A stretch of 64,000 nt of DNA from Nonomuraea spiralis (GTDB taxonomy: Bacteria > Actinomycetota > Actinomycetes > Streptosporangiales > Streptosporangiaceae). The stretch covers positions 630,481 to 694,480 of the forward strand of contig NZ_BMRC01000001.1 in the NCBI RefSeq assembly GCF_014648435.1, in the 5' to 3' direction. The notes beneath the pieces were generated by a model. It had not been told where the DNA came from. It saw only the letters and a program-made list of their open reading frames with translations, and searched no databases. Position 1 is the first letter of the stretch. Every line of letters begins with the position of its first letter. Both the position numbers and the translations under genes were made by a program. Below are positions 35,960-44,574 of the stretch, piece by piece.

Positions 35960-38900
35960 CCGAGCCGCCGGTCGCGGCGCAGACCCAGGTCAACGCGCCC
36001 CGCGCGGGCGGGGTGGTCAATGCCGTCCAGGACGGCGTGCTGAACGTCCACCAGTGGAAACCCGCCTACCGCCTGGAGGACTTCCCGGCCGCGCCCCGAC
36101 CGGTACAGGCCGCCCGCGTACAACGGCAGCCCTCGCTGCTGCTGCGCGCCGGGTACCGCGCGGTGCCCTTCAGCGGACGGGAGGACGACCTGCGCCGGTT
36201 GTCCGCCTGGCGCGACGGCGACGAGGGCCCCGGCCTGGGAGTGCGGCTGCTGCACGGGCCGGGCGGGCAGGGCAAGACCCGGCTGGCCGCCCGGTTCGCC
36301 GAGTTGTCCCGCGCGGCCGGCTGGCAGGTGTGGCAGGCCACCGCCAACGCCCCCGGCACCGCCGAAGCGCAGGCCACAGCCGACGCCCAGGTCCCGGCCG
36401 ACGGGCCCGGGGTGCTGGTCGTGGTGGACTACGCCGAACGCTGGCCGGTCCCGGCCTTGTACGAACTCCTCCAGGAGCCCGCCCTGAGCACCGGCCGGGT
36501 ACGGGTGCTGCTGCTGGCCCGCCCGGCCGGGGTGTGGTGGGACAGCATCGCCGCCTGGATCGACCGCGTGCTCGACACCGACGCCGACGCCCAGCCGCTG
36601 TCACCGCTGGTCGCCGGGCCGGACCTGCGGCAGCGCCTGTTCGCCGACGCCCGCGACCACTTCGCGACCCACCTCCGCCTGCCGCCCGGCCAGGCGGCCA
36701 CGATCGCCCCTCCCGCCGGGCTGGCCGACGACGAGGCGTACGCGCAGGTGCTGACCGTGCACATCGCGGCGCTGGCCGCGGTCGACGCCCTGCGCCACGG
36801 TGAGGAGGAGCCGGCCGGGCCGGCGCGCGCGTCGGCATACCTGTTGCGGCGCGAGCGCGAGCACTGGGCCGAACTGCACCGCCGTACCCCGGAACCGATG
36901 GCCAGCGACCCGACGGCGCTCGGGCGGGCGGTGTTCACCGCCACGTTCACCCGGCCGCTGGCCCGTCCGCACGCCCGTGCCGTCCTGCGGCTGGCCGCCC
37001 TGGCCGAGACCGTCGAACAGGCCAACACCCTGCTCGACGACCACGGCTACTGCTATCCCCCGGCGCAGCCGGGCACGGTCCTGGAACCGTTGTACCCGGA
37101 CCGTCTGGCCGAGGACTTCGCCGCCCTCTCCCTGCCCGGCGCCGAGCCCGCCGTCCTCCAGGCGGGTGCCGACGACTGGGCCGGTCACGCCCTGGCCGGG
37201 CTGCTGGCCGTGCCCGCCGGACCGGCGGGCGAGCAGGGGCAGGCGCCGCCGTGGGTCCGTCCGGCGCTGACCATGCTGATCGAGACCGCCCGCCGCTGGC
37301 CGCACGTCGCCACCACCCAGCTCTACCCGCTGCTCGCCGCCCGTCCGGAGCTGATGCCGCACGCCGGCGGCGCGGCGCTCGCCCGCCTGGCCAACCTGCC
37401 CGGCGTGGATCCCGACCTGCTGGGGCACGTCGAGGACCATCTGCCCGCCGGCCGGCACATCGACCTGGACATCGGCATGGCCGCGCTGTCCACCCGCCTG
37501 ACCGGCCACTACCTGGCCGCCACCACCGACCCTGACGCGCACGCCGCCCTGCACGTCAACCACGCCATCCGGCTCGTCCACGCCGGTCAGCACCACGCCG
37601 CCCTGGAATCCTGTCAGCGGGCCGTCGACCTGTACCGCCGGCTCAGCGAGCACGACGAGGAGGATCGCCGTCCCGAACTGGCCGGAGCCCTGAACAACCT
37701 CGCCAACCTGCTGTCCACGGTGGGCCGCCGCGCGGAGGCCCTGCCGATCTCCGAGCACGCCGTCCGGCTCTGCGACGACCTGGCCGCCCACGACCGTGAT
37801 ACCTACCTGCCCGACCTGGCGATGTCCCTGACGAACCATGCGGCCAGGCTCGCGGAGACGGGCCGGCTGGAGGAGGCGCTGCCGGTCTCCGAGCAGGCCG
37901 TCCAGCTCTACGACGAGCTGGCCGCCCGTGACCGCGACGTCTACCTGCCCGATCTGGCGATGGCGCTGAACAACCACGCCAACCGGCTGCGCGCGGCCTG
38001 GCGCCTCGACGAGGCCCTGCTGATCTCCGAGCAGGCCGTCCAGCTCTACGACGAGCTGGCCACCCGTGACCGCGAGGCCCACCTGCCCGACCTGGCCTCG
38101 TCGCTGGACAACCGCGCGACCGTGCTGGCGGAGACCGGACGGGTGGCCGAGGCGCTGCCGATCTCCGAACGGGCCCTCCGGCTCCGCCGCCACCTGGCCG
38201 GCGTCAACCAGGACGCCTATCTGCCCGCCCTGGCCTTGTCGCTGAACAACCACGCCCTGCTGCTCGCGGACTTGGGACGGCTGGAGGAGGCGCTGCCGAT
38301 GTCCGAGCAGGCCGTCCGGCTCTGCGGCGAGCTGGCCGCGCTCGACCGGGTGGCCCGCCTGCCCGACCTGGCCATGGCCCTGACCAACCACGCCACGCGG
38401 CTGACGGAGGCGGGGCGGCTGCTGGACGCGCTGCCGTACTCCGAGCAGGCCGCGCTGGCGTACGGCGAGCTGGCCGAGCTCGACCGGGAGGCCGTCCTGC
38501 CCGGTCTGGCCAGGTCGCTGAGCACCCACGCCGCCCGCCTGGCGGAGGCGGGACGGCGGGACGAGGCGCTCCCGGTCGCCGAGCTGGGCATCGGCCTCTA
38601 CGACGAGCTGATCGGGGCCGACCGGCACGCCCACCTGCCCGCGCTGGCCACCTCGCTGGACAACTACGCCACCCTGCTCACCGAGACGGGACGGCCGCGG
38701 GACGCGCTGCCCGTCACCGAACGGGCCGTCCTGCTGCACGGCGAGCTGGCCGACCTCAACCCTGACGTCTACCTGCCGGACCGGGTACGCAGCCTCGGCA
38801 TCCGGGGATGGACGCTGACCCGGGCGCACCGGTACGGCGAGGCCGTCGTCCCCCTCGTCGAGGCGCTGACCGCCTGGGAGGAGCCGCCGGGGTTCGCCAA

Positions 38901-39021
38901 CGACCTCCTCGCCACCGTCGTCGACCTCCTGCGCACGGCACACCGGGCCGGCCCGGACGAGGTGGACACCGTCTTCGAGGCCCTGACGGGCGACACGCTG
39001 ACGGAGTGGCTCGGCCCGTGA
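35956..39021 (+). CDS. STAND/NLR-like NTPase with N-terminal amyloid-like motif and TPR sensor
   Basis: A 1021-residue protein. Residues 9-33 carry QTQVNAPRAGGVVNAVQ plus DGVLNVHQ, matching the upstream membrane protein. A P-loop NTPase follows with Walker A GPGGQGKT (101-108) and Walker B VLVVVDYAE (Asp158), then a winged-helix-like middle. From about residue 540 to 960 there are about eight TPR-like repeats with an exact 46-residue period at their best (YLPDLAMSLxNHAxRLAETGRLEEALPxSEQAV). This is the layout of an NLR-type sensor: repeat domain for recognition, NTPase for oligomerisation, N-terminal motif for handing the signal on. It overlaps the membrane-protein gene by 4 nt. The trigger is unknown. 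Confidence 0.85.
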   Translation: MTEPPVAAQTQVNAPRAGGVVNAVQDGVLNVHQWKPAYRLEDFPAAPRPVQAARVQRQPSLLLRAGYRAVPFSGREDDLRRLSAWRDGDEGPGLGVRLLHGPGGQGKTRLAARFAELSRAAGWQVWQATANAPGTAEAQATADAQVPADGPGVLVVVDYAERWPVPALYELLQEPALSTGRVRVLLLARPAGVWWDSIAAWIDRVLDTDADAQPLSPLVAGPDLRQRLFADARDHFATHLRLPPGQAATIAPPAGLADDEAYAQVLTVHIAALAAVDALRHGEEEPAGPARASAYLLRREREHWAELHRRTPEPMASDPTALGRAVFTATFTRPLARPHARAVLRLAALAETVEQANTLLDDHGYCYPPAQPGTVLEPLYPDRLAEDFAALSLPGAEPAVLQAGADDWAGHALAGLLAVPAGPAGEQGQAPPWVRPALTMLIETARRWPHVATTQLYPLLAARPELMPHAGGAALARLANLPGVDPDLLGHVEDHLPAGRHIDLDIGMAALSTRLTGHYLAATTDPDAHAALHVNHAIRLVHAGQHHAALESCQRAVDLYRRLSEHDEEDRRPELAGALNNLANLLSTVGRRAEALPISEHAVRLCDDLAAHDRDTYLPDLAMSLTNHAARLAETGRLEEALPVSEQAVQLYDELAARDRDVYLPDLAMALNNHANRLRAAWRLDEALLISEQAVQLYDELATRDREAHLPDLASSLDNRATVLAETGRVAEALPISERALRLRRHLAGVNQDAYLPALALSLNNHALLLADLGRLEEALPMSEQAVRLCGELAALDRVARLPDLAMALTNHATRLTEAGRLLDALPYSEQAALAYGELAELDREAVLPGLARSLSTHAARLAEAGRRDEALPVAELGIGLYDELIGADRHAHLPALATSLDNYATLLTETGRPRDALPVTERAVLLHGELADLNPDVYLPDRVRSLGIRGWTLTRAHRYGEAVVPLVEALTAWEEPPGFANDLLATVVDLLRTAHRAGPDEVDTVFEALTGDTLTEWLGP

Positions 39022-39037
39022 CCCGGATCGGGTCGGG

Positions 39038-39808
39038 TCACAGGTCCGACATGCACGTGGCCAGATACTGTCCGAGCTGCGGGATACGCGCGTCGGTCAG
39101 GCGGCTGGACGGGCCGGAGATCCCGGCCGCGCCGATCAGGGATCCGCGGATCCGCACCGGCACCGCGACGCACCTGACGCCGTCGAAGGTCTCGTCCCTG
39201 TCGATCGCGTAGCGGACCTCGCGCGACTCCTCCACGCGACGCCGCAACTCGATGGGCCCCTTGGCGGCGTGCTCCGTGCCGCCCGCGTAGGACAGGCGGG
39301 CCAGGTGCGTGTCGAGGGACTCCGGATCGAGGGCGGACAGGTAGGCCTTCCCCAGCGCCGAGCAGTGCATCGGCCGGATCGTCCCTAACTGCTCGGAGAC
39401 GGCCACGACGTGCCGGGTGGGGAAGAAGGCGAGGTAGACCATCGTGTCCTTCGCCGGCACCGCGAGCATCGTCGCGTCGCCGGTCTCGTCCCGTATCGAG
39501 GCGAGGACGGGGTCGATGATCTGGCTCCAGTCGGTCTCCGGCGCCTGGATCAGCCCGTAGAACTTGGCCGGGACGATCGTGTACCGCTTCGTCGCCTCGT
39601 TGCGGGCCACGTAGCCCGTGGCGACCAGTTCCCCGAGGAGCCGCAGGGCGGTGCTGCGGTTGACGTCCAGCTCGCGGGCGAGCTCGGCGGCCGTGAGCGG
39701 GTCCGCGGAAAGCAGCTCCAGCGCACGCAGCGCACGCTGGATGGGGGAGGCGGTACGGCCCTCTCCGTCGGAGAGGTCGTTCGTACCGGGGCTCTGGTTC
39801 GTCGTCAT
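39038..39808 (-). CDS. IclR-family transcriptional regulator
   Basis: A 256-residue IclR regulator. The winged helix is PIQRALRALELLSADPLTAAELARELDVNRSTALRLLGELVATGYV (about 22-67), and the C-terminal GAF-like ligand domain has GTIRPMHCSALGKAYLS and DGVRCVAVPV. Its ATG overlaps the isomerase stop by 4 nt, so it is the third gene of the leftward operon. It probably controls both this operon and the divergent transport operon through GCAAC-type sites at 41746-41924. Confidence 0.92.
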   Translation of the reverse strand: MTTNQSPGTNDLSDGEGRTASPIQRALRALELLSADPLTAAELARELDVNRSTALRLLGELVATGYVARNEATKRYTIVPAKFYGLIQAPETDWSQIIDPVLASIRDETGDATMLAVPAKDTMVYLAFFPTRHVVAVSEQLGTIRPMHCSALGKAYLSALDPESLDTHLARLSYAGGTEHAAKGPIELRRRVEESREVRYAIDRDETFDGVRCVAVPVRIRGSLIGAAGISGPSSRLTDARIPQLGQYLATCMSDL

Positions 39809-40662
39809 GACAAGGATTGTCCGCCGTTCAGGCCGAAGAGTTGATCGACTGCTTCGCGGTTCGTTCTGAAGGACTTCTCGGCCTCGTCCTCCCAGCCGAA
39901 GACCTGCACGGTGAGGATGCCGTCGAACTCGACCGCCTCCAGCGCCCGGCGCACCTCGGCCCAGTCGATCTCGCCGCGGCCGAGGTCGAAGTGCTGGTGG
40001 ATCCGGCACTCGACCCCGGGCGGGTTGACGATGGTGCGTCCGGGCCGGAAGGTGTCGGCGACGTGGACGTGGTCGAACTTGCCGCGGGCGAGCTCCACCT
40101 GCTCGGTGACGGTGCCCTCCAGATGGTAGGCGTGGGGCACGCAGTGGAGGTAGCGCAGGCGCGGGCTGCCGACCTCCTTGATCAGGTCGAGGGCGCCGGC
40201 GGTCGTCTCGATGAAGTCCCAGGGGTGCGGCTCGACGACGAGCTCGACGTCCTCGCGTTCGAGCACCGGCAGGAGGTCCTCCATCGAGCGCAGGAACGCC
40301 GCCCGGCAGGCCTCGGGCTGATCCGGATGGCCGGACAGCTCGGTGTTGACGCGCCGGCAGCCCAGCTCCACGGCGGCGGCGATGCCGTCCCGCCACCACG
40401 CGACGGCCTGCTTGCGGACGTCCTCGTCGGGGCTGGACCACGCCTGGATCACGGCGACCGAGACGATGTCGACGCCGGAGCCGTTGGCCGCGTCACGGAA
40501 ACCGCGCAGCTGCTCCGCCGTGGCGTACATGGGGCCGTTCGCCGGGATGAAGTCGTCGCGGTTGCCCATCTCCAGATAGCGGTAGCCGGCCTCGGCGGTC
40601 GCGCGGGCGGCGTACTCGACCGGTTTTCCATGGAGCATCGCCGGGTCCAGAGCGATCTTCAT
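39805..40662 (-). CDS. Sugar phosphate isomerase/epimerase family protein
   Basis: A 285-residue TIM barrel of the xylose isomerase-like (AP endonuclease 2) fold. Metal and catalytic positions are carried by segments such as YRYLEMGNRDDF, CRRVNTELSG, LVVEPHPWDF, FDHVHVADTF and GILTVQVFGWEDEAE. Such proteins isomerise, epimerise or dehydrate sugars or polyols. It overlaps the dehydrogenase stop and the IclR start, both by 4 nt. The exact reaction is unknown. Confidence 0.87.
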   Translation of the reverse strand: MKIALDPAMLHGKPVEYAARATAEAGYRYLEMGNRDDFIPANGPMYATAEQLRGFRDAANGSGVDIVSVAVIQAWSSPDEDVRKQAVAWWRDGIAAAVELGCRRVNTELSGHPDQPEACRAAFLRSMEDLLPVLEREDVELVVEPHPWDFIETTAGALDLIKEVGSPRLRYLHCVPHAYHLEGTVTEQVELARGKFDHVHVADTFRPGRTIVNPPGVECRIHQHFDLGRGEIDWAEVRRALEAVEFDGILTVQVFGWEDEAEKSFRTNREAVDQLFGLNGGQSLS

Positions 40663-41699
40663 GCCACTTCATCCTTCCAGACGCTGTCGGGGACGATGAC
40701 CGCCTTGCCCGGGACCCTCTGGGCGCGCAGCGCGTCGAGCGCGTCGTTCGCCTGCGAGAGCCGCCATCGGGCGGTCTGAGGAAGTCGTATTTTCTCGGCC
40801 GCGGCCAGCGCGATGATCGACTCCAGATCCTCGCGGCGGCCCGAGCGGATGCCCCGGATGTCGGCCTCCTTACGGGCCACGACGGCGAAGTCCACCTCCG
40901 GGACCCGCGCGTACCCGGCGAGCAGGTACGTGCCGTGCGGGTTCAGCGCGTCCAGCCCCGGCGCCATGACGGCGGGCACGCCCGTGCAGTCGATGACGGC
41001 GTCCACGGGCGCGGCGGCCTCCTCGACCGAGGCGACGACGTCGTGACCGAGGTCCCGGAGCGCCTGGCGGCGCAGCGGGTTGGGCTCGACCGCCTGGACG
41101 GGGACGCCGTGCACACGCAGCAGTTCGGCGCACAGGTGACCGATGGGGCCCGCGCCGAGGACGAGCACGCGGCGCGGATCGCGGCCCAGCGCGACCCGGA
41201 CGCTGTTCGCGGCGGTCGCCCCGCCGTCGACCAGCGAGGAGGCGTCCTCCCACGACAGGCTCTGCGGCACCTCCACGAGCTGCCCCGCCCGTACGCGCAG
41301 GTAGTCGGCGTAGCCGCCCCAGACGCCGAGCACGCCGGTGATCGACACCAGGTCGGGGCACAGCCGTTCGTCGCCCGCCCGGCAGGCCGCGCACGAGCCC
41401 TCGCCGGTGAACAGGGTGATGGTGGCCCGGCGTCCCAGCCACTCCCGCGCCCCGGCTCCGGCCTCCACGACGACCCCGACCGGTTCGTGGCCGAGCACGA
41501 AAGGCGTCTCGGGCCGGTACGAGTGCCCGGCGAGGACGTGCAGGTCGGTGCCGCAGATGCCGCAGGCGTGCACGCGCAGGACGACGTCCTGGTCGGTCTC
41601 GGGCGCCGGGCGTGGCACGCGCGTGACGGCGAGCCGTTCGCTCGGGATCGAGGTGGCCACGGCGGCCTGCATGGTGGCCGTGGCTGGCGTTGCTCCCAC
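40659..41699 (-). CDS. Zinc-dependent alcohol (polyol) dehydrogenase
   Basis: A 346-residue medium-chain dehydrogenase. The catalytic zinc site is CGICGTDLH and GHEPVG; the structural zinc loop (GSCAACRAGDERLC) has three of the usual four cysteines. The Rossmann motif is VLVLGAGPIGHL, followed by a Glu (AVEPN) that suggests NAD. It would oxidise a sugar or polyol hydroxyl. The GTG at 41699 has GGAGGAAGG 6 nt upstream. It heads the leftward operon with isomerase and IclR genes. Confidence 0.87.
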   Translation of the reverse strand: MGATPATATMQAAVATSIPSERLAVTRVPRPAPETDQDVVLRVHACGICGTDLHVLAGHSYRPETPFVLGHEPVGVVVEAGAGAREWLGRRATITLFTGEGSCAACRAGDERLCPDLVSITGVLGVWGGYADYLRVRAGQLVEVPQSLSWEDASSLVDGGATAANSVRVALGRDPRRVLVLGAGPIGHLCAELLRVHGVPVQAVEPNPLRRQALRDLGHDVVASVEEAAAPVDAVIDCTGVPAVMAPGLDALNPHGTYLLAGYARVPEVDFAVVARKEADIRGIRSGRREDLESIIALAAAEKIRLPQTARWRLSQANDALDALRAQRVPGKAVIVPDSVWKDEVA

Positions 41700-41745
41700 T
41701 GGTCGCCTTCCTCCGGGGGGCAGGTTCGGTGTGCACACAGCATCC

Positions 41746-41790
41746 ACAAGTGTTGCGAAATATGCAACCACTTGTCGCCACATGCAACAC
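41746..41790. promoter_or_regulatory. IclR-type operator, upstream cluster
   Basis: GTTGC-GAAATAT-GCAAC at 41752-41768 is a perfect inverted repeat; it sits inside a longer dyad whose outer arms are ACAAGTG (41746) and CACTTGT (ending 41775). Another GCAACAC half-site lies at 41784-41790. This is just upstream of the dehydrogenase start. Confidence 0.65.
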
Positions 41791-41844
41791 ATAGACTTGG
41801 TTCAGCACACAGGAGACATGGAGGAAATATGCGGAAGACTGGGG

Positions 41845-41924
41845 TTGACATGCCCTTAAGGTCCGCCATAGCGTCGGGCACCACTAACGTCCCTTGGTGC
41901 AACACAGTTCGTCTGACGCAACAC
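41845..41924 (+). promoter_or_regulatory. Promoter of the rightward operon with downstream IclR half-sites
   Basis: TTGACA at 41845-41850, an 18-bp spacer, and TAGCGT at 41869-41874. Two GCAACAC direct repeats at 41899-41905 and 41918-41924 lie just past the expected transcription start and match the upstream half-sites. The rest of the 392-bp gap between the divergent operons (41700-42091) holds no convincing gene. Confidence 0.6.
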
Positions 41925-42091
41925 TTCGCTGCTGATCACAGCGAGAAGTCGAGCCGGCCACGGCCGCTCGCGGGTGCCCGTCGTCGCCGACCTTGTGGAT
42001 GAGACTTCAGGACGCGAGGAGTCACCGCCATCGAACCCCCTCCGGCGACGCAAGACGCGGAGGCTTCGTGGCTCATTTCAAGGAGGACAGG

Positions 42092-43465
42092 ATGCTCCGA
42101 CACCATCGCTCCGCAAGAGCTCTGACCGCTGTAGCCGCGGCCGCCGCCATCGGCGCCTCGGGTTGCGCGGGCTCCTCGGTCAGTACGAAGCCGGCCGCCG
42201 CGCCCACCGACGTGGGCACGTCGTGCGGCAAGTACGGCACCGTCAAGCTCACCGTCGGCATGTCGGAGGCGGGCGAGGCGATCGCCAACGGCTTCAAGGA
42301 GCAGGTGAAGTCCTTCCAGGCCGCCAACAAGAACGTCACCATCGACCTGCAGATCAAGGATTGGGCCTCCTCCGCCAGCACGATCAAGCTGGTGATGTCC
42401 GGCAACAACCCGCCCGACGTCATGCAGGGCAACTCCGGCTGGGCGATCAACGGCGCGTTGTGGAAGGCGGGCCTGCTGCTGAACCTCGACCCGTACGCGA
42501 AGGCGTTCGGGTGGGGTGAGAAGTTCCCTGAGTCCGCGTTGACGGTCAACAAGTTCACCGCCGACGGCAAGGCGCTGGGCGAGGGCAACCTCGTCGCCGT
42601 GCCGCCCGCCATCCAGTACGTCGGCGTGTTCTACAACAAGGCCGTCCTGAGCAAGCTGGGCATCGACCCCGCGACCCTCGACGACAAGGCGGCCTTCGTC
42701 CAGGCGCTCGACAAGGCCAAGGCGGGCGGTGTCACCCCCGTCATGCTCGGCGACTCGGAGAAGTGGCCCGCGCTGCACAACCTGTCGCTGTTCAACGGCT
42801 GGTACGTCGCCCCCGACGCGATCAACAACTGGGTCTACAACAAGCCCGGCAGCACGTACGACGACGACGGGCACCTGAAGGGCTCGACCGACTTCCGTAC
42901 CTGGATGGAGAAGGGCTACTTCAACTCCGACGCGCTGGCGTCCAGCTTCACCGACGCCACCAACCGGTTCGGCAAGGGGCAGTCCGCCTTCTTCGTCACC
43001 GGTTCCTGGGCGCTGGGCGACGTCAGCAAGGCCCTGGGCGACAATGCCGGCTTCATGCTCTTCCCCGCCGGTGACAGCGGCAAGCACGCCGCCGTCGGCG
43101 GCTACAGCCTGCCCTTCAGCATCTCCGCCAAGACCAAGTACCCCGACTGCGCGGCGGCGTTCATCGACTACGTGACCGCCGGCGACGAGGCCATCGCGGC
43201 CCAGATCGCGGCCGGCCGTCCCTCGGCGACCAAGGCGGGCGTCAACGCCAAGATCGACGACCCGCTGCTCAAGCAGATGGTCACCGAATACGAGCGGCTC
43301 TCGTCCGAGAACGGCCTGTTCACGTGGGAGGACTGGCCCACCCCGACGATGCTGACGTTCCAGGGCGCCGAGGCCCAGCGGCTGCTGTCGGGCGAGATCA
43401 CGCCGAAGCAGTACAACGAGTCGGTCCAGAAGAACTGGGCCGACTACATGAAGACCCGTTCCTGA
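42092..43465 (+). CDS. Sugar-binding lipoprotein of an ABC transporter
   Basis: A 457-residue family 1 solute-binding protein. The signal peptide ends in the lipobox GASGC (Cys25). The family pattern is present (KLTVGMSEAG, NNPPDVMQGN, NLVAVPPAIQYVGVFYNKAVL, FGKGQSAFFVTGSWALGDV). AAGGAGG lies 6 nt before the ATG. It is the first gene of the rightward operon and is followed by a stem-loop that may set its higher expression. The ligand is presumably the substrate of the enzymes encoded around it. Confidence 0.92.
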   Translation: MLRHHRSARALTAVAAAAAIGASGCAGSSVSTKPAAAPTDVGTSCGKYGTVKLTVGMSEAGEAIANGFKEQVKSFQAANKNVTIDLQIKDWASSASTIKLVMSGNNPPDVMQGNSGWAINGALWKAGLLLNLDPYAKAFGWGEKFPESALTVNKFTADGKALGEGNLVAVPPAIQYVGVFYNKAVLSKLGIDPATLDDKAAFVQALDKAKAGGVTPVMLGDSEKWPALHNLSLFNGWYVAPDAINNWVYNKPGSTYDDDGHLKGSTDFRTWMEKGYFNSDALASSFTDATNRFGKGQSAFFVTGSWALGDVSKALGDNAGFMLFPAGDSGKHAAVGGYSLPFSISAKTKYPDCAAAFIDYVTAGDEAIAAQIAAGRPSATKAGVNAKIDDPLLKQMVTEYERLSSENGLFTWEDWPTPTMLTFQGAEAQRLLSGEITPKQYNESVQKNWADYMKTRS

Positions 43466-43479
43466 CTCCTCGGGCGGCT

Positions 43480-43497
43480 CGCCGGCCCTCACCGGCG
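43480..43497 (+). promoter_or_regulatory. Intra-operon stem-loop after the binding-protein gene
   Basis: CGCCGG-CCCTCA-CCGGCG, 6-bp perfect stem, extended outside by CTC and GAG with a one-base bulge. Such hairpins after the binding-protein gene often raise its level over the permeases. Confidence 0.5.
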
Positions 43498-43567
43498 GGC
43501 GAGGCGCCCGACCCGTTCCCCCTCCCGACGGTGCCCGGGGGGCACCGCCATGCGAGAAAGGCCATTT

Positions 43568-44488
43568 GTGGACAAGGTCATCATCACCGTAACCGTCGAC
43601 AGTTCGATGTCGTATCCCGGTTTCAAGGGCATGCCGAAGATCGACGACGTGCCCGCCGTCGCCGGCGAGTACGTACGGGCCATCGACTCCGGCGCCTCGC
43701 TCGTCCACCACCATGGCGTGCACTACCTGGAGGACTCGATCCAGGAGGACGGCCGGCAGCTCTCCCGTACCGACTACGACGGCTGGGCCGACCTCACCGA
43801 CCGCATCCGCGCCGAGCGCGACGCCATCATCCAGTTCGGCATCGCCAGCGCCCGGCTGGAGGAGAAGGTCGCGCTGATGAAGCTGCGCCCGGACATGATG
43901 TCCTACGCCTTCAACGTGCACGACGAGTACTTCCGCCCCGACCCCGCCTACCCGGCCAACGAGCAGTACGCGATCCACACCCGCCCCGAGCTGGAGGCGT
44001 TCTGCAAGGCGGCCAAGGAGCACGGCGTCAAGCCCGAGGTCGAGTCCTTCTACACCGGCGCGTTCTGGAACCTGGAGTTCATCCGCGACCAGGGCCTGCT
44101 CGACGACCCGGTCTGGACGACGCTGTTCCTCGGCTGGCCCGGCGGCGCCTGGACGCCCCCCACCGAGGACTCGCTGCTGTACCTGGTCAGGCACCTGCCG
44201 CCCAGGGTCAACTGGAACGTCAGCGTGATGAACCCGAAGATGCAGTGGCGCCTGCTGGCCATGGCCATGAGCCTCGGCGGCCACGTCCGGGTCGGCTGGG
44301 AGGACAACCCGTACCTGCCGGACGGGTCGGAGTCGCGTTCGAACGCCGAGCTCGTGGACGAGATCGTCAAGATCGCCCACCTCATGGGCCGCGAAGTGGC
44401 GACCCCCGACGAGGCTCGCGAGATCATCGGCCTTCCCGCACGGTCGGAAGGGACCCAGCCGGCGGCCACCGCCGGGCAGAGCGCCTAA
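43568..44488 (+). CDS. Beta-keto acid cleavage enzyme (BKACE, DUF849)
   Basis: A 306-residue TIM-barrel enzyme of the 3-keto-5-aminohexanoate cleavage group. These Zn2+ enzymes condense a beta-keto acid with acetyl-CoA and split it into acetoacetate and a CoA ester. The metal histidines are in GASLVHHHGVHYLED; later segments FLGWPGGAWTPP and GGHVRVGWEDN are family hallmarks. GTG at 43568 has AAAGG 7 nt upstream and is preferred to ATG at 43550. It sits between the binding protein and permease genes. The natural beta-keto acid is not known but presumably derives from the imported sugar. Confidence 0.88.
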   Translation: MDKVIITVTVDSSMSYPGFKGMPKIDDVPAVAGEYVRAIDSGASLVHHHGVHYLEDSIQEDGRQLSRTDYDGWADLTDRIRAERDAIIQFGIASARLEEKVALMKLRPDMMSYAFNVHDEYFRPDPAYPANEQYAIHTRPELEAFCKAAKEHGVKPEVESFYTGAFWNLEFIRDQGLLDDPVWTTLFLGWPGGAWTPPTEDSLLYLVRHLPPRVNWNVSVMNPKMQWRLLAMAMSLGGHVRVGWEDNPYLPDGSESRSNAELVDEIVKIAHLMGREVATPDEAREIIGLPARSEGTQPAATAGQSA

Positions 44489-44502
44489 GACTCCTCAGGA
44501 CA

Positions 44503-44545
44503 CGCCGCGACGCGGCGGTGCGGTGCGGGTCACCGCACCGCACCG
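44503..44545 (+). promoter_or_regulatory. Two overlapping stem-loops before the permease genes
   Basis: Stem 1 is CGCCGCG-A-CGCGGCG (44503-44517). Stem 2 is 13 bp: GGTGCGGTGCGG at 44517-44528 pairs exactly with CCGCACCGCACC at 44533-44544 around GTCA, and C44516 pairs with G44545. The two share bases and cannot form together. Confidence 0.6.
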
Positions 44546-44574
44546 GTCGCGCAACGTAGGGAAGTAGATCGCAC

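Noticed and set aside
36601..38943. 780-codon minus-strand ORF opposite the STAND NTPase
   Set aside because: It is a shadow of the TPR repeats: Val/Gly/Gln-rich periodic sequence with no family match.
36060..39020. TPR array considered as a CRISPR-like or DNA-level repeat
   Set aside because: The 138-bp periodicity is that of protein repeats in frame; the DNA copies vary and there are no spacers.
41829..42002. 57-codon ORF (and a 13-codon ORF at 41818) with Shine-Dalgarno-like sequence in the IclR intergenic region
   Set aside because: The peptide is not protein-like, it spans the promoter and half-sites, and nothing supports translation.
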